Source: Pseudorhodoferax aquiterrae
GTDB taxonomy: Bacteria; Pseudomonadota; Gammaproteobacteria; Burkholderiales; Burkholderiaceae_C
Length of the DNA: 58,603 nucleotides
Assembly (NCBI RefSeq): GCF_014652235.1
Contig: NZ_BMYK01000012.1
Coordinates: 1-58,603, forward strand
Direction: 5' to 3'
Positions 8,005-18,734 of the stretch are shown here, piece by piece; the stretch's first letter is position 1, and each line of letters begins with the position of its first letter. The translations under genes were made by a program, and so were the position numbers. Below the pieces are notes generated by a model. That model had not been told where the DNA came from and ran no database searches. It worked only from the letters and a program-made list of their open reading frames with translations.

Positions 8005-9024
8005 ATGAAGACGATCCAACGCCGTGCACCGGCCCTGGCTGCAGCCGCCGCGCTGGCCACCCTGGTCGGGTGCGCCACCGGCCCCACCGAGCCGCCGGCC
8101 TCGGCCGCCTCGGTGGCCCACCATGTGTCGCGCGCGTCCGCGCTGGCGGGCGAGGACCTCAAGTACCTGATGCCGGTCTGCAATCCGCAGCCGGCCCAGC
8201 GTGCCGCGGGCCCGGAGATCGAGGCCCTGCTGCAGCGCATGATCGCACGGCCGGCGCCCGCCCCGGCGCAGGTGTTCGACAACCTCTACTACGTGGGCTC
8301 GGCCTGGGTCAGCGCCTGGGTGCTCCGCACCAGCGAGGGCCTGATCCTCATCGACGCCCTGAACAACGCGGCCGAAGCCCAGGCGCTGATCGAGGGCGGC
8401 ATGAAGACGCTGGGCCTGGACCCGGCCCAGATCAAGTACCTGGTCATCACGCACGGCCATGGCGACCACTACGGCGCGGCCACGGCCCTGGTGCGCAAGT
8501 ACGGCGTGCGGCTGGTCGCCAGCGAGATCGACTGGCAGATGATGCAGACCACGCTGGAGTTCGATGCCGTCTCCTGGGACCGCCCGCCCCGGCGCGGCCC
8601 GCGCGACATCGGCGTGAAGGACGGCGACACGCTCACGCTGGGCGACACCACCATCGGTTTCAACGTCACGCCGGGCCACACGCTGGGCACGCTGTCGCCG
8701 GTGTTCGACGTGCGCACGCGCGGCCAGACGCACCGTGCGCTGATGTGGGGCGGCACCGCGTTCAATTTCGGCCGCGACATGCAGCGGCTGCAGAGCTACA
8801 TCGGCGAGACCGAGCGCATGCGCAAGCTGGTCGCGGACCAGCATGTCGATGTGCTGCTGTCCAACCACCCGGGCTCGGACGGCACGGTCGACAAGGTGGC
8901 CAAGCTCCAGCTCGCCTCGCCCGTCCATCCCTTCGTGGGCGGCCAGGCCACGGTCGACCGCGGCCTGCAGGTGCTGGGCGCGTGCGCGCGGGCGCAGCGC
9001 GACCGCTTTCTGAGCGCAACCTGA
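8005..9024 (+). CDS. metallo-beta-lactamase-fold lipoprotein, subclass B3-like
   Basis: The 339-residue protein starts with a signal peptide ending in a lipobox (TLVGC, Cys23), so it should be anchored in a membrane facing the periplasm. The metal motif THGHGDHYGAA supplies the HxHxDH ligands, with further histidines in TPGHTLG and SNHPGSDG, the spacing seen in subclass B3 metallo-beta-lactamases and their relatives. The start at 8005 follows AAGGAGAC. A B3-like fold and location do not prove beta-lactam hydrolysis: many homologues act as lactonases or other hydrolases, and the inserted segment after residue 180 differs from typical B3 enzymes. Confidence 0.82.
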   Translation: MKTIQRRAPALAAAAALATLVGCATGPTEPPASAASVAHHVSRASALAGEDLKYLMPVCNPQPAQRAAGPEIEALLQRMIARPAPAPAQVFDNLYYVGSAWVSAWVLRTSEGLILIDALNNAAEAQALIEGGMKTLGLDPAQIKYLVITHGHGDHYGAATALVRKYGVRLVASEIDWQMMQTTLEFDAVSWDRPPRRGPRDIGVKDGDTLTLGDTTIGFNVTPGHTLGTLSPVFDVRTRGQTHRALMWGGTAFNFGRDMQRLQSYIGETERMRKLVADQHVDVLLSNHPGSDGTVDKVAKLQLASPVHPFVGGQATVDRGLQVLGACARAQRDRFLSAT

Positions 9025-9164
9025 ACACAGGCGTCGTCGGCCTCGGCTGGCAGGGTCGGGGCGCCCGCTGACACGGCCGCCCACGGCCGGGTGCGATACT
9101 GAAACAAGGTGTGTCTCGCACCGGGGGCGCGCTGCCGCACAGCGCACGCACGAAAGGCAGTGCC

Positions 9165-11663
<2,499 letters not shown>

Positions 11664-11667
11664 AAGC

Positions 11668-12873
11668 TCAAGACAGGGCGCAGTGCCCGGCGCCCTCGCT
11701 GCAGGCCTGCACGGCGCGGTTGCGCCCCTGGGCCTTGGCCTGCAGCAAGGCCTGGTCGGCCCGGTCGAGCAGTTGCTCCAGCGGCGGCGCCCGGTCTTCC
11801 ATGCGGAAAATCGTGAAGCCCACCGAGAAGCTGAACGGCAGGCTGCGGCCGTCGCGCAGGCTCAGCGGCTGCTCGGTACGGTGCAGCACGCGCTGCACGA
11901 AGCGGTGCGCGCGCTCGCTGTCGCAATCGTGCAGCAGCAGGCAGAACTCCTCGCCACCGTAGCGGCCGGCCAGGTCATGCAGCCGGACGCTGCCGCTCAG
12001 CAGCCGCGCCGCATGGGCGATGACCTTGTCGCCCACCAGGTGGCCATGCGTGTCGTTGATGCGCTTGAAGTGGTCCAGGTCCAGCATGACCACGGCGAAG
12101 GCATCGCCGACGTTGGCCATCTGCAGCACGGCCTGCGCCTTCTCGAAGAACACGCCGCGCGCGTACAGGCCGGTCAGGCTGTCGCGCTGGTAGCTGTGCT
12201 GCAGTGCGACGCGTTGGCGCTCGTGCAGCATCGAGAAGAAGGCCAGCGAGCAGCTGGCCACAAACACCAGGCCCACCACCAGCATGGGATGGCCTGCGAG
12301 CACGCCCTGGTCGTCCGGGCGCCAGATGTCGCTGGCCGAAGACAGCGCGCGCAGCACGAAGCTGGCGGCCACCGCGAGCAGCAGGCCCAGGACCCAGGCT
12401 TCCGGCGCCGCGCGCTGGCGCCACTGGGGCAGGAACAGCCAGGCGCCGTGCAGCAGCAACAGACCCAGCCCCAGCGAAGCGATGGCCGCCAGCAAGGGAT
12501 AGGACGCCCGCCCCGCCTGCGCCAGCAGCAGCGCGGCCATGGTGAGCGCCACCAGCGCCCAGTTCCAGCGCGCGCGCCGCGGGCTGCCGCCGTCCAGCGC
12601 GGCAAAGCTCATGCCCATCACGGCCACGGCGCTCAGCACGAACAAATTCGGCACGATGTAGGCCAGTGCGCCCGGCAGCAGCGGCCGGGCCAGGAACGCA
12701 GCGGCCGCGGTGGCCACGCACAGCAGCGCGAGCGCCCACAGGCGCAGCGGACGCCGAAAACCCGGCATGCCGTGGGCCGCGCTCCAGGAGAACGTCGCCG
12801 TGAGCAGGGCGAACAGCCCGAGGAACACGAACAGCGCGCTAGGCGTGAGCGGGGGGGCGGGAAGCAGCGGCAC
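11668..12873 (-). CDS. membrane diguanylate cyclase (GGDEF)
   Basis: The 401-residue protein has about seven hydrophobic helices in residues 10-215 and a C-terminal GGDEF domain. The signature is GGEEF at residues 306-310, and the inhibitory I-site RLHD lies at 297-300, exactly five residues before it, so the enzyme should be active and feedback-inhibited by c-di-GMP. Metal-binding MLDLDHFKRIND is intact. There is no EAL domain. Translation starts at a GTG codon. The signal sensed by the membrane part is unknown. The tail-to-tail hybrid kinase could be functionally linked, but nothing shows it. Confidence 0.9.
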   Translation of the reverse strand: MPLLPAPPLTPSALFVFLGLFALLTATFSWSAAHGMPGFRRPLRLWALALLCVATAAAAFLARPLLPGALAYIVPNLFVLSAVAVMGMSFAALDGGSPRRARWNWALVALTMAALLLAQAGRASYPLLAAIASLGLGLLLLHGAWLFLPQWRQRAAPEAWVLGLLLAVAASFVLRALSSASDIWRPDDQGVLAGHPMLVVGLVFVASCSLAFFSMLHERQRVALQHSYQRDSLTGLYARGVFFEKAQAVLQMANVGDAFAVVMLDLDHFKRINDTHGHLVGDKVIAHAARLLSGSVRLHDLAGRYGGEEFCLLLHDCDSERAHRFVQRVLHRTEQPLSLRDGRSLPFSFSVGFTIFRMEDRAPPLEQLLDRADQALLQAKAQGRNRAVQACSEGAGHCALS

Positions 12874-12953
12874 GACAGAACCTGGTCAGGAAATATCTGG
12901 TTGCATTCTTACCGCTGTCGTTGTCGTCCCGGTGAACAGCTGCGAGCCGCGGC

Positions 12954-13865
12954 TCAATGCGCCCAGGGCGCCCGCGCGAAGGCCTGTGCCAGGTAGTCGG
13001 TCAAGGCCTGCACGCGCGCCGGCTTGGCGCGGCCCGGCGGTGTCACGATGTGCAGCGCGATCGGGTCGACCTGCCAGTGCGGCATGGCCTGCACGAGCCG
13101 GCCCGCGCGCAGGTCTTCCCAGGCCAGGAACTCGGGCTGCAGGGCCAGGCCCAGCCCGGCGCGCAGGGCCGGGGCCAGCGCCTCGGCGTTGTTCACACGC
13201 AGAGCCGAGGGCACGACCTGGGCGAACTCGCCGCCTTGCGCATGGCGAAAGCGCCAGGCCTCGCCCACGCGCGCGTGCACGTAGCGCAGCGCGCGGTGGC
13301 CGGCCAGGTCGCGCGGATGGTCCGGCTGGCCATGCTGCGCGAAGTAGGCCGGTGCGCCCACGAGCAGGATGCGCACGGCGCACAGGCGCCGCGCCAGCAG
13401 GCTGGAATCGGGCAGGCTGGAGATGCGCAGCGCGAGGTCGAAGCCGTCGGCCACCACGTCGGTCAGCGCGTCGCTGAAGTGCACGTCCAGCGTCACCTCG
13501 GGATGCTGCGCCATGAAGCCCGGCAGCACCGGCCCCAGGTGCGTGACGCCGAAGGACATGGGCGCGGCCACGCGGATGCTGCCGCGCAGGCTCTTGGACT
13601 GCTCGGTCACCTCGGCCTCCACGGCCTCGCCCTCCGCGAGGATGCGCGCGGCGCGCTCCAGCGCCAGCTCGCCGCTGGCCGTCAGCGACATCTTGCGCGA
13701 GGTACGGTGGAACAGCACCACGCGCAACCGCGCCTCCAGCCGCGTGATGGCCTTGGACACCGTGGGCTGCGAGACCACCAGATCGGCGGCGGCGCGCGCG
13801 AAGGAACCGGTCTCGGCCACCTTGGCGAAGATCGCCCAGGCCTCCAGGTCAGGCAGCTTGGACAT
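12954..13865 (-). CDS. LysR-family regulator divergent from pirin gene
   Basis: The 303-residue protein has the LysR winged helix-turn-helix at residues about 6-65 (SFARAAADLVVSQPTVSKAI) and an effector-binding domain of the CrgA/DsdC-like large LysR subgroup. It faces the pirin gene across 100 bp that contain two inverted repeats, the usual arrangement for autoregulation and control of the divergent operon. In beta- and gamma-proteobacteria LysR-pirin-isochorismatase-hydrolase clusters are recurrent; the inducer is generally unknown. Confidence 0.9.
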   Translation of the reverse strand: MSKLPDLEAWAIFAKVAETGSFARAAADLVVSQPTVSKAITRLEARLRVVLFHRTSRKMSLTASGELALERAARILAEGEAVEAEVTEQSKSLRGSIRVAAPMSFGVTHLGPVLPGFMAQHPEVTLDVHFSDALTDVVADGFDLALRISSLPDSSLLARRLCAVRILLVGAPAYFAQHGQPDHPRDLAGHRALRYVHARVGEAWRFRHAQGGEFAQVVPSALRVNNAEALAPALRAGLGLALQPEFLAWEDLRAGRLVQAMPHWQVDPIALHIVTPPGRAKPARVQALTDYLAQAFARAPWAH

Positions 13866-13875
13866 GCAATTTTGG

Positions 13876-13915
13876 GAATAGATCGTTTTCCATCTTTTCT
13901 ATTCTCTTATCGATC
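13876..13915. promoter_or_regulatory. candidate LysR operator dyads
   Basis: GAATAGA (13876-13882) is the exact inverted partner of TCTATTC (13898-13904), and GATCG (13881-13885) pairs with CGATC (13911-13915). Both dyads lie in the unusually A+T-rich gap between the divergent LysR and pirin genes. The assignment to this LysR is inferred from position. Confidence 0.45.
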
Positions 13916-13965
13916 ACGCCTTTCTAAAGTCTCTCCATCGCAACACGCACCGCAGGAGAAACACC

Positions 13966-14667
13966 ATGATCGAACGCCGCCCCTTCGCTGAACTCGGTGG
14001 AGAAAACCACGGCTGGCTGGACGCCAAGCACCACTTCTCGTTCGCCGGCTACCACGACCCGGCCCGCATGCACTGGGGTGCGCTGCGCGTCTGGAACGAC
14101 GACACCATCGCGCCCAACACCGGCTTCCCGCCGCACGGCCATGCCGACATGGAAATCATCACCTACGTGCGGGAAGGCGCCATCACGCACGAGGACAACC
14201 TGGGCAACAAGGGCCGCACCGAGGCCGGCGACGTGCAGGTCATGAGCGCGGGCAGCGGCATCCGCCACGCCGAGTACAACCGCGAGCCGGTCACCACGCG
14301 CATCTTCCAGATCTGGATCATGCCCAATGGCCGCGGCAAGCCGCCGGCCTGGGGTGCCAAGCCCTTCCCCAAGACCGACCGCGCCGGCCAGTTCGTGGCG
14401 CTGGCCAGCGGCCTGGAAGGCGACACCGACGCACTGCCGATCCGCACCGACGCCCGCGTCTCCGGTGCCACGCTGAAGGCCGGCCAGTCCACGACCTACC
14501 CGCTGGGCACGGGCCGTCGGGCCTACGTGGTGCCGGCCCAGGGCGCGGTCGAGATCGACGGCGTGCGCATCGACACCCGCGACGGCGCAGCCATCAAGGA
14601 CGTCGAGCGCTTCACGGTAACGGCACTGTCCGACGCCGAGGTCGTGCTCGTCGACTCCGCCGCCTGA
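13966..14667 (+). CDS. pirin family protein (YhaK/quercetinase-like)
   Basis: The 233-residue bicupin has the pirin N-terminal cupin with metal ligands in FPPHGHADMEI and an additional His in SGIRHAEYN. It matches the single-length YhaK/YhhW pirins, some of which show quercetin 2,3-dioxygenase activity and are considered redox-responsive. The second cupin is degenerate, as is usual. The gene follows GGAGAAACACC and leads a run of stress-type hydrolases (isochorismatase-like and chloroperoxidase-like) under a divergent LysR. Confidence 0.9.
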   Translation: MIERRPFAELGGENHGWLDAKHHFSFAGYHDPARMHWGALRVWNDDTIAPNTGFPPHGHADMEIITYVREGAITHEDNLGNKGRTEAGDVQVMSAGSGIRHAEYNREPVTTRIFQIWIMPNGRGKPPAWGAKPFPKTDRAGQFVALASGLEGDTDALPIRTDARVSGATLKAGQSTTYPLGTGRRAYVVPAQGAVEIDGVRIDTRDGAAIKDVERFTVTALSDAEVVLVDSAA

Positions 14668-14767
14668 GCACAAGCGTTCCAGGCACAGCACAAACCATCT
14701 AGTCCATCCCGGGGCAAGCACCTATGGTGCGCCCCAGCCTTTCCCACCACCACCAAGGAGTACCACC

Positions 14768-15421
14768 ATGGCCATCACCGCAACCCCCACCCCCGGCGCC
14801 AAGCTGCTGACGCCCCAGGACCACACGCTGGTCATGATCGACTTCCAGTCGCAGATGGCGTTCGCCACGCACTCGATCGACCCGGTGCAGCTGCGCTCCA
14901 ACGCCGCACTGGTGGCCAACGCCGCCGCCGGGTTCAAGGCCTCCACCATCCTGACCACGGTGGCCGAGAAGAGCTTCTCGGGCCCGATGTTCGAGGAGGT
15001 GACCGCGCCGTTCCCGGGCCTGAAGATGCTGGACCGCACCTCCATGAACACCTGGGAGGACGCGGCCGTGATCGCCCGCATCAACGAAATCGGCAAGAGC
15101 CGCATCGTGCTGGCCGGCCTGTGGACCAGCGTGTGCATCGTCGGCCCGGCCCTGTCGGCGCTGGACCAGGGCTTCGAGGTCTACGTGATCGCCGACGCCT
15201 GTGGCGACATCTCCACCGAAGCCCACAACCGCGCCATGGACCGCATGGTGCAGGCCGGCGCCCGCCCAATCACGGCGCTGCAGTACCTGCTGGAGATGCA
15301 GCGCGACTGGGCCCGCACCGACACCTACGACATGACGACCGGCATCGCCAAGAAGTTCGGCGGCGGCTACGGCATCGGCATCACCTACGCCAAGACCATG
15401 TTCGGCGCCCACGAAGGCTAA
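14768..15421 (+). CDS. isochorismatase-like cysteine hydrolase (YcaC type)
   Basis: The 217-residue protein has the cysteine-hydrolase triad elements: Asp in MIDFQSQM, a Lys after the second strand (TVAEKSF) and the nucleophile Cys in TSVCIVG. Overall sequence matches the YcaC subgroup, whose physiological substrate is not established. It has a strong AAGGAG site and follows the pirin gene by 100 bp. A run of hairpins after it (15440-15552) may separate it from the next gene transcriptionally. Confidence 0.85.
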   Translation: MAITATPTPGAKLLTPQDHTLVMIDFQSQMAFATHSIDPVQLRSNAALVANAAAGFKASTILTTVAEKSFSGPMFEEVTAPFPGLKMLDRTSMNTWEDAAVIARINEIGKSRIVLAGLWTSVCIVGPALSALDQGFEVYVIADACGDISTEAHNRAMDRMVQAGARPITALQYLLEMQRDWARTDTYDMTTGIAKKFGGGYGIGITYAKTMFGAHEG

Positions 15422-15439
15422 AAACAGGCCCACCCCTTT

Positions 15440-15552
15440 GGCTGGCTCACTGCGTGTAGCCAGCCCATCCCCCTCAAGGGGCGCACCCGGCGGCCTGGCA
15501 GAGCCAGTTCCGCGGGTGCCCCCGCATGGCCTGCTCCGCGGCCTTCGGAGCA
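15440..15552. repeat. intergenic cluster of four short hairpins
   Basis: Four perfect inverted repeats lie end to end: GGCTGGCT/AGCCAGCC (15440-15447 and 15458-15465), CCCC-TCAA-GGGG (15470-15481), GCACCCG/CGGGTGC (15483-15489 and 15513-15519) and TGCTCCG/CGGAGCA (15532-15538 and 15546-15552). This is the look of REP-like multi-hairpin elements found between genes in Comamonadaceae. It may act as a terminator or mRNA-stability element. Confidence 0.5.
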
Positions 15553-15614
15553 GCAGCATGCAAGCCTAGCGTTAACCCCGGCGCGCAGCGCCACCATTGA
15601 ACCGGAGCACACAC

Positions 15615-16451
15615 ATGAGCACCATCGTCACCGCCGACGGCACCGCGATCTTCTACAAGGACTGGGGCCCCAAGGACGCCCAGCCCATCATGTTCCACCA
15701 CGGCTGGCCGCTGTCCTCGGACGACTGGGACGCGCAGATGCTGTTCTTCGTGCAGCGCGGTTTCCGCGTCGTGGCGCACGACCGGCGCGGCCACGGCCGC
15801 TCGGCCCAGGTCAGCGAAGGCCACGACATGGACCACTACGCGGCCGATGCCTTCGCGGTGGCCGAGCACCTGGACCTGCGCAACGCCGTGCACGTGGGCC
15901 ATTCCACGGGCGGTGGCGAGGTGGCGCGCTATGTCGCCAAGCATGGCCAGCCCGCAGGCCGCGTGGCCAAGGCGGTGCTGGTGTCGGCCGTGCCGCCGCT
16001 CATGCTCAAGACCGCCAGCAACCCCGAAGGCCTGCCGATGGAGGTGTTCGACGGCTTCCGTGCCGGCGTGGCGGGCAACCGCGCCCAGACCTTCCTGGAC
16101 GTGCCCACGGGCCCGTTCTACGGCTTCAACCGGCCCGGCGCGACCGTGCACGAAGGCGTGATCCGCAACTGGTGGCGCCAGGGCATGATGGGCAGCGCCA
16201 AGGCCCACTACGACGGCATCAAGGCCTTCTCGGAGACCGACCAGACCGAGGACCTGAAGGCCATCACCGTGCCCACGCTGGTGCTGCACGGCGACGACGA
16301 CCAGATCGTGCCGATCGCGGACTCCGCGCTCAAGTCGGTCAAGCTGCTCCAGAACGGCACGCTCAAGGTCTATCCGGGCTATTCGCACGGCATGCTGACG
16401 GTGAACGCCGACGTGCTGAACGCCGACATCCTGGCCTTCATCCAAGGCTGA
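15615..16451 (+). CDS. alpha/beta hydrolase, non-heme chloroperoxidase/perhydrolase type
   Basis: The 278-residue alpha/beta hydrolase has the nucleophile in GHSTGGGE, the acid in LHGDDDQIVP and the catalytic His in YPGYSHGM. The HHGWPLSSDDWD oxyanion region and overall length are typical of cofactor-free haloperoxidases/perhydrolases, which form peracids from carboxylic acids and H2O2 but often act as esterases in vivo. The start at 15615 follows GGAG. It belongs to the pirin-associated cluster, consistent with an oxidative-stress setting. Confidence 0.9.
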   Translation: MSTIVTADGTAIFYKDWGPKDAQPIMFHHGWPLSSDDWDAQMLFFVQRGFRVVAHDRRGHGRSAQVSEGHDMDHYAADAFAVAEHLDLRNAVHVGHSTGGGEVARYVAKHGQPAGRVAKAVLVSAVPPLMLKTASNPEGLPMEVFDGFRAGVAGNRAQTFLDVPTGPFYGFNRPGATVHEGVIRNWWRQGMMGSAKAHYDGIKAFSETDQTEDLKAITVPTLVLHGDDDQIVPIADSALKSVKLLQNGTLKVYPGYSHGMLTVNADVLNADILAFIQG

Positions 16452-16455
16452 CGCG

Positions 16456-18345
16456 ATGACTGCCGGCCAGGACTTCGCCGATGTGGTGCTGCGCGGTGGC
16501 CGCTTCACCACGCTCAACCGCGCCCAGCCCACGGCCACGGCCGTGGCCATCCGCGGCGGCCGCTTCGCCGCCGTGGGCAGCGACGCGCAGGCCATGGCCC
16601 TGGCCGGCCCGGCCACGCGCGTCATCGACCTGCAGGGCCGCAGCGTGCTGCCCGGCCTGATCGACAACCACCTGCACATCATCCGCGGGGGTCTGAACTT
16701 CAACCTGGAACTGCGCTGGGACGGTGTGAAGAGCCTGGCCGACGCCATGGCCATGCTGAAGGCCCAGGTGGCCATCACGCCCGCACCGCAATGGGTGCGC
16801 GTGGTGGGCGGCTTCACCGAGCACCAGTTCGCCGAGAAGCGCCTGCCCACCATCGCCGAGCTCAATGCGGTGGCGCCGGACACGCCGGTGTTCCTGCTGC
16901 ACCTGTACGACCGCGCGCTGCTCAACGGCGCCGCGCTGCGCGCCGTGGGCTACACCAAGGACACGCCCGCCCCGCCCGGCGGCGAGATCGTGCGCGACGC
17001 GGCCGGCAACCCCACGGGCCTGCTGCTGGCCAAGCCCAACGCGAGCATCCTGTACGCCACGCTGGCCAAGGGCCCCAAGCTGCCCTACGAGTACCAGCTC
17101 AACTCCACGCGCCACTTCATGCGCGAGCTGAACCGCCTGGGCGTGACGGGCGCGATCGACGCGGGCGGGGGTTTCCAGAACTACCCGGACGACTACCAGG
17201 TCATCCAGGAACTGGCCGACCAGGATCAGCTGACCATCCGCCTGGCCTACAACCTGTTCACGCAAAAGCCCAAGCAGGAGAAGGCCGACTTCCTGAACTG
17301 GACCGCCACCTCGCAGTACAAGCAGGGCACGGACTACTTCCGCCACAACGGCGCGGGCGAGATGCTGGTGTTCTCGGCCGCCGACTTCGAGGACTTCCGC
17401 CAGCCGCGGCCCGACATGGCGCCCGAGATGGAGGGCGACCTGGAAGAGGTGGTGACCCTCCTCGCGCAGAACCGCTGGCCCTGGCGCCTGCACGCCACCT
17501 ACGACGAGACCATCAGCCGCGCGCTCGACGTGTTCGAGAAGGTCAACCAGGACGTGCCGCTGGCGGGCCTGCACTGGTTCTTCGACCACTGCGAGACCAT
17601 CTCGGAGAAGTCCATCGACCGCATCGCGGCGCTGGGCGGCGGCATCGCCGTGCAGCACCGCATGGCCTACCAGGGCGAGTACTTCGTGGAGCGCTACGGC
17701 GCCGGCGCGGCCGAGGCCACGCCGCCCGTCAAGCGCATGCTGGAGAAAGGCGCCAGGGTCTCGGCCGGCACCGACGCCACGCGCGTGGCCTCCTACAACC
17801 CCTGGGTCTCGCTGTCCTGGCTTGTCACGGGCAAGACCGTGGGCGGGTTGCAGATCACGCCGCAGCGCAACTGCCTGGACCGCGAGACCGCGCTGCGCAT
17901 GTGGACCGAGAACGTGACCTGGTTCAGCAACGAGGAAGGCAAGAAGGGCCGCATCGAGGTCGGCCAGTTCGCCGACCTCGTGGTGCCCGACCGCGACTTC
18001 TTCGCCTGCCCCGAGTCCGAGATCGCCGACACCACGGCGCTGCTCACCATGGTGGGCGGCAAGGTGGTCTATGCGGCCGGCGCCTTCGCCAGCCACGACG
18101 CCGGCGCACCGCCGCCGGCCATGCCCGACTGGTCGCCCGTGCGCCGCTTCGGCGGCTACGGCAACTGGGGCGAACAGGGCGCGCCGCTGCAGGCGACCTT
18201 GCGCCAGGCCGCTGCGGCCTGTGCCTGCGCCAACGACTGCAAGGTCCACGGCCACCAGCACGCCACGGCCTGGACGAGCAAGCTGCCGATCAGCGACCTG
18301 AAGGGCTTCTGGGGCGCGCTGGGCTGCGCGTGCTGGGCGGTCTGA
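16456..18345 (+). CDS. YtcJ-type amidohydrolase with cysteine-rich C-terminal tail
   Basis: The 629-residue protein has the amidohydrolase 3 layout: N-terminal beta-sandwich strands, the DNHLH metal motif near residue 74, a central TIM barrel, the RLHATYDET His region, SAGTDATR with the metal Asp, and the C-terminal strand GQFADLVV. Relatives hydrolyse N-substituted formamides or other amides. Unusually, about 90 residues extend beyond the normal end, finishing with a Cys/His-rich tail (AAACACANDC, then VHGHQH and GCACW). It starts 4 bp after the chloroperoxidase stop and overlaps the next gene by a TGATG, so it is translationally coupled. Confidence 0.85.
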   Translation: MTAGQDFADVVLRGGRFTTLNRAQPTATAVAIRGGRFAAVGSDAQAMALAGPATRVIDLQGRSVLPGLIDNHLHIIRGGLNFNLELRWDGVKSLADAMAMLKAQVAITPAPQWVRVVGGFTEHQFAEKRLPTIAELNAVAPDTPVFLLHLYDRALLNGAALRAVGYTKDTPAPPGGEIVRDAAGNPTGLLLAKPNASILYATLAKGPKLPYEYQLNSTRHFMRELNRLGVTGAIDAGGGFQNYPDDYQVIQELADQDQLTIRLAYNLFTQKPKQEKADFLNWTATSQYKQGTDYFRHNGAGEMLVFSAADFEDFRQPRPDMAPEMEGDLEEVVTLLAQNRWPWRLHATYDETISRALDVFEKVNQDVPLAGLHWFFDHCETISEKSIDRIAALGGGIAVQHRMAYQGEYFVERYGAGAAEATPPVKRMLEKGARVSAGTDATRVASYNPWVSLSWLVTGKTVGGLQITPQRNCLDRETALRMWTENVTWFSNEEGKKGRIEVGQFADLVVPDRDFFACPESEIADTTALLTMVGGKVVYAAGAFASHDAGAPPPAMPDWSPVRRFGGYGNWGEQGAPLQATLRQAAAACACANDCKVHGHQHATAWTSKLPISDLKGFWGALGCACWAV

Positions 18346-18734
18346 TGGAAGTCGTCGCGTCGCCGTGGGTGCAGGGCCTGGCGCTGTTGCTGCTGTGCTC
18401 GGCCTACCTGCAGGGCGCGTTCGACAAGGCGCGGGACTTTCCCGCCGCCGTGGCCGAGATGCGGCAGTTCGGCCTGGCGCCCGCAGCACCCCTGGCCGCG
18501 GCCACCATCGCGCTGGAGGCCGTGGCCTCCGTGATGGTGGTCAGCGGCTGGGGCCGCTGGCTCGGCGCGCTGGCGCTGTGCGGTTTCACGCTGCTGGCCA
18601 CCGTGCTCGCGGCGCCCTTCTGGTCCGTTCCGGCGCCGCAACGCCGGCCCATGGCCAACACATTCTTCGAACACCTGGGACTCGCAGGCGCTTTCCTGCT
18701 GGTCGCCATCCACGACCTGGGCACCACGCCATGA
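18345..18734 (+). CDS. DoxX-like small membrane protein
   Basis: The 129-residue protein has about four hydrophobic helices (residues 8-22, 45-68, 72-93 and 108-123) and the DoxX-like pattern YLQGAFDKARDFPAAVAEM followed by GWGRWLGALAL. DoxX-family proteins are integral membrane subunits often associated with redox enzymes. It is coupled to the amidohydrolase upstream (TGATG) and overlaps the MFS gene downstream by ATGA, so the three form one unit. Confidence 0.75.
   Translation: MEVVASPWVQGLALLLLCSAYLQGAFDKARDFPAAVAEMRQFGLAPAAPLAAATIALEAVASVMVVSGWGRWLGALALCGFTLLATVLAAPFWSVPAPQRRPMANTFFEHLGLAGAFLLVAIHDLGTTP

Noticed and set aside
12957-13991. A 344-codon plus-strand frame antisense to the LysR gene.
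   Set aside because: Arg-, Gln- and His-rich mirror of the LysR coding sequence without a ribosome binding site or domain.
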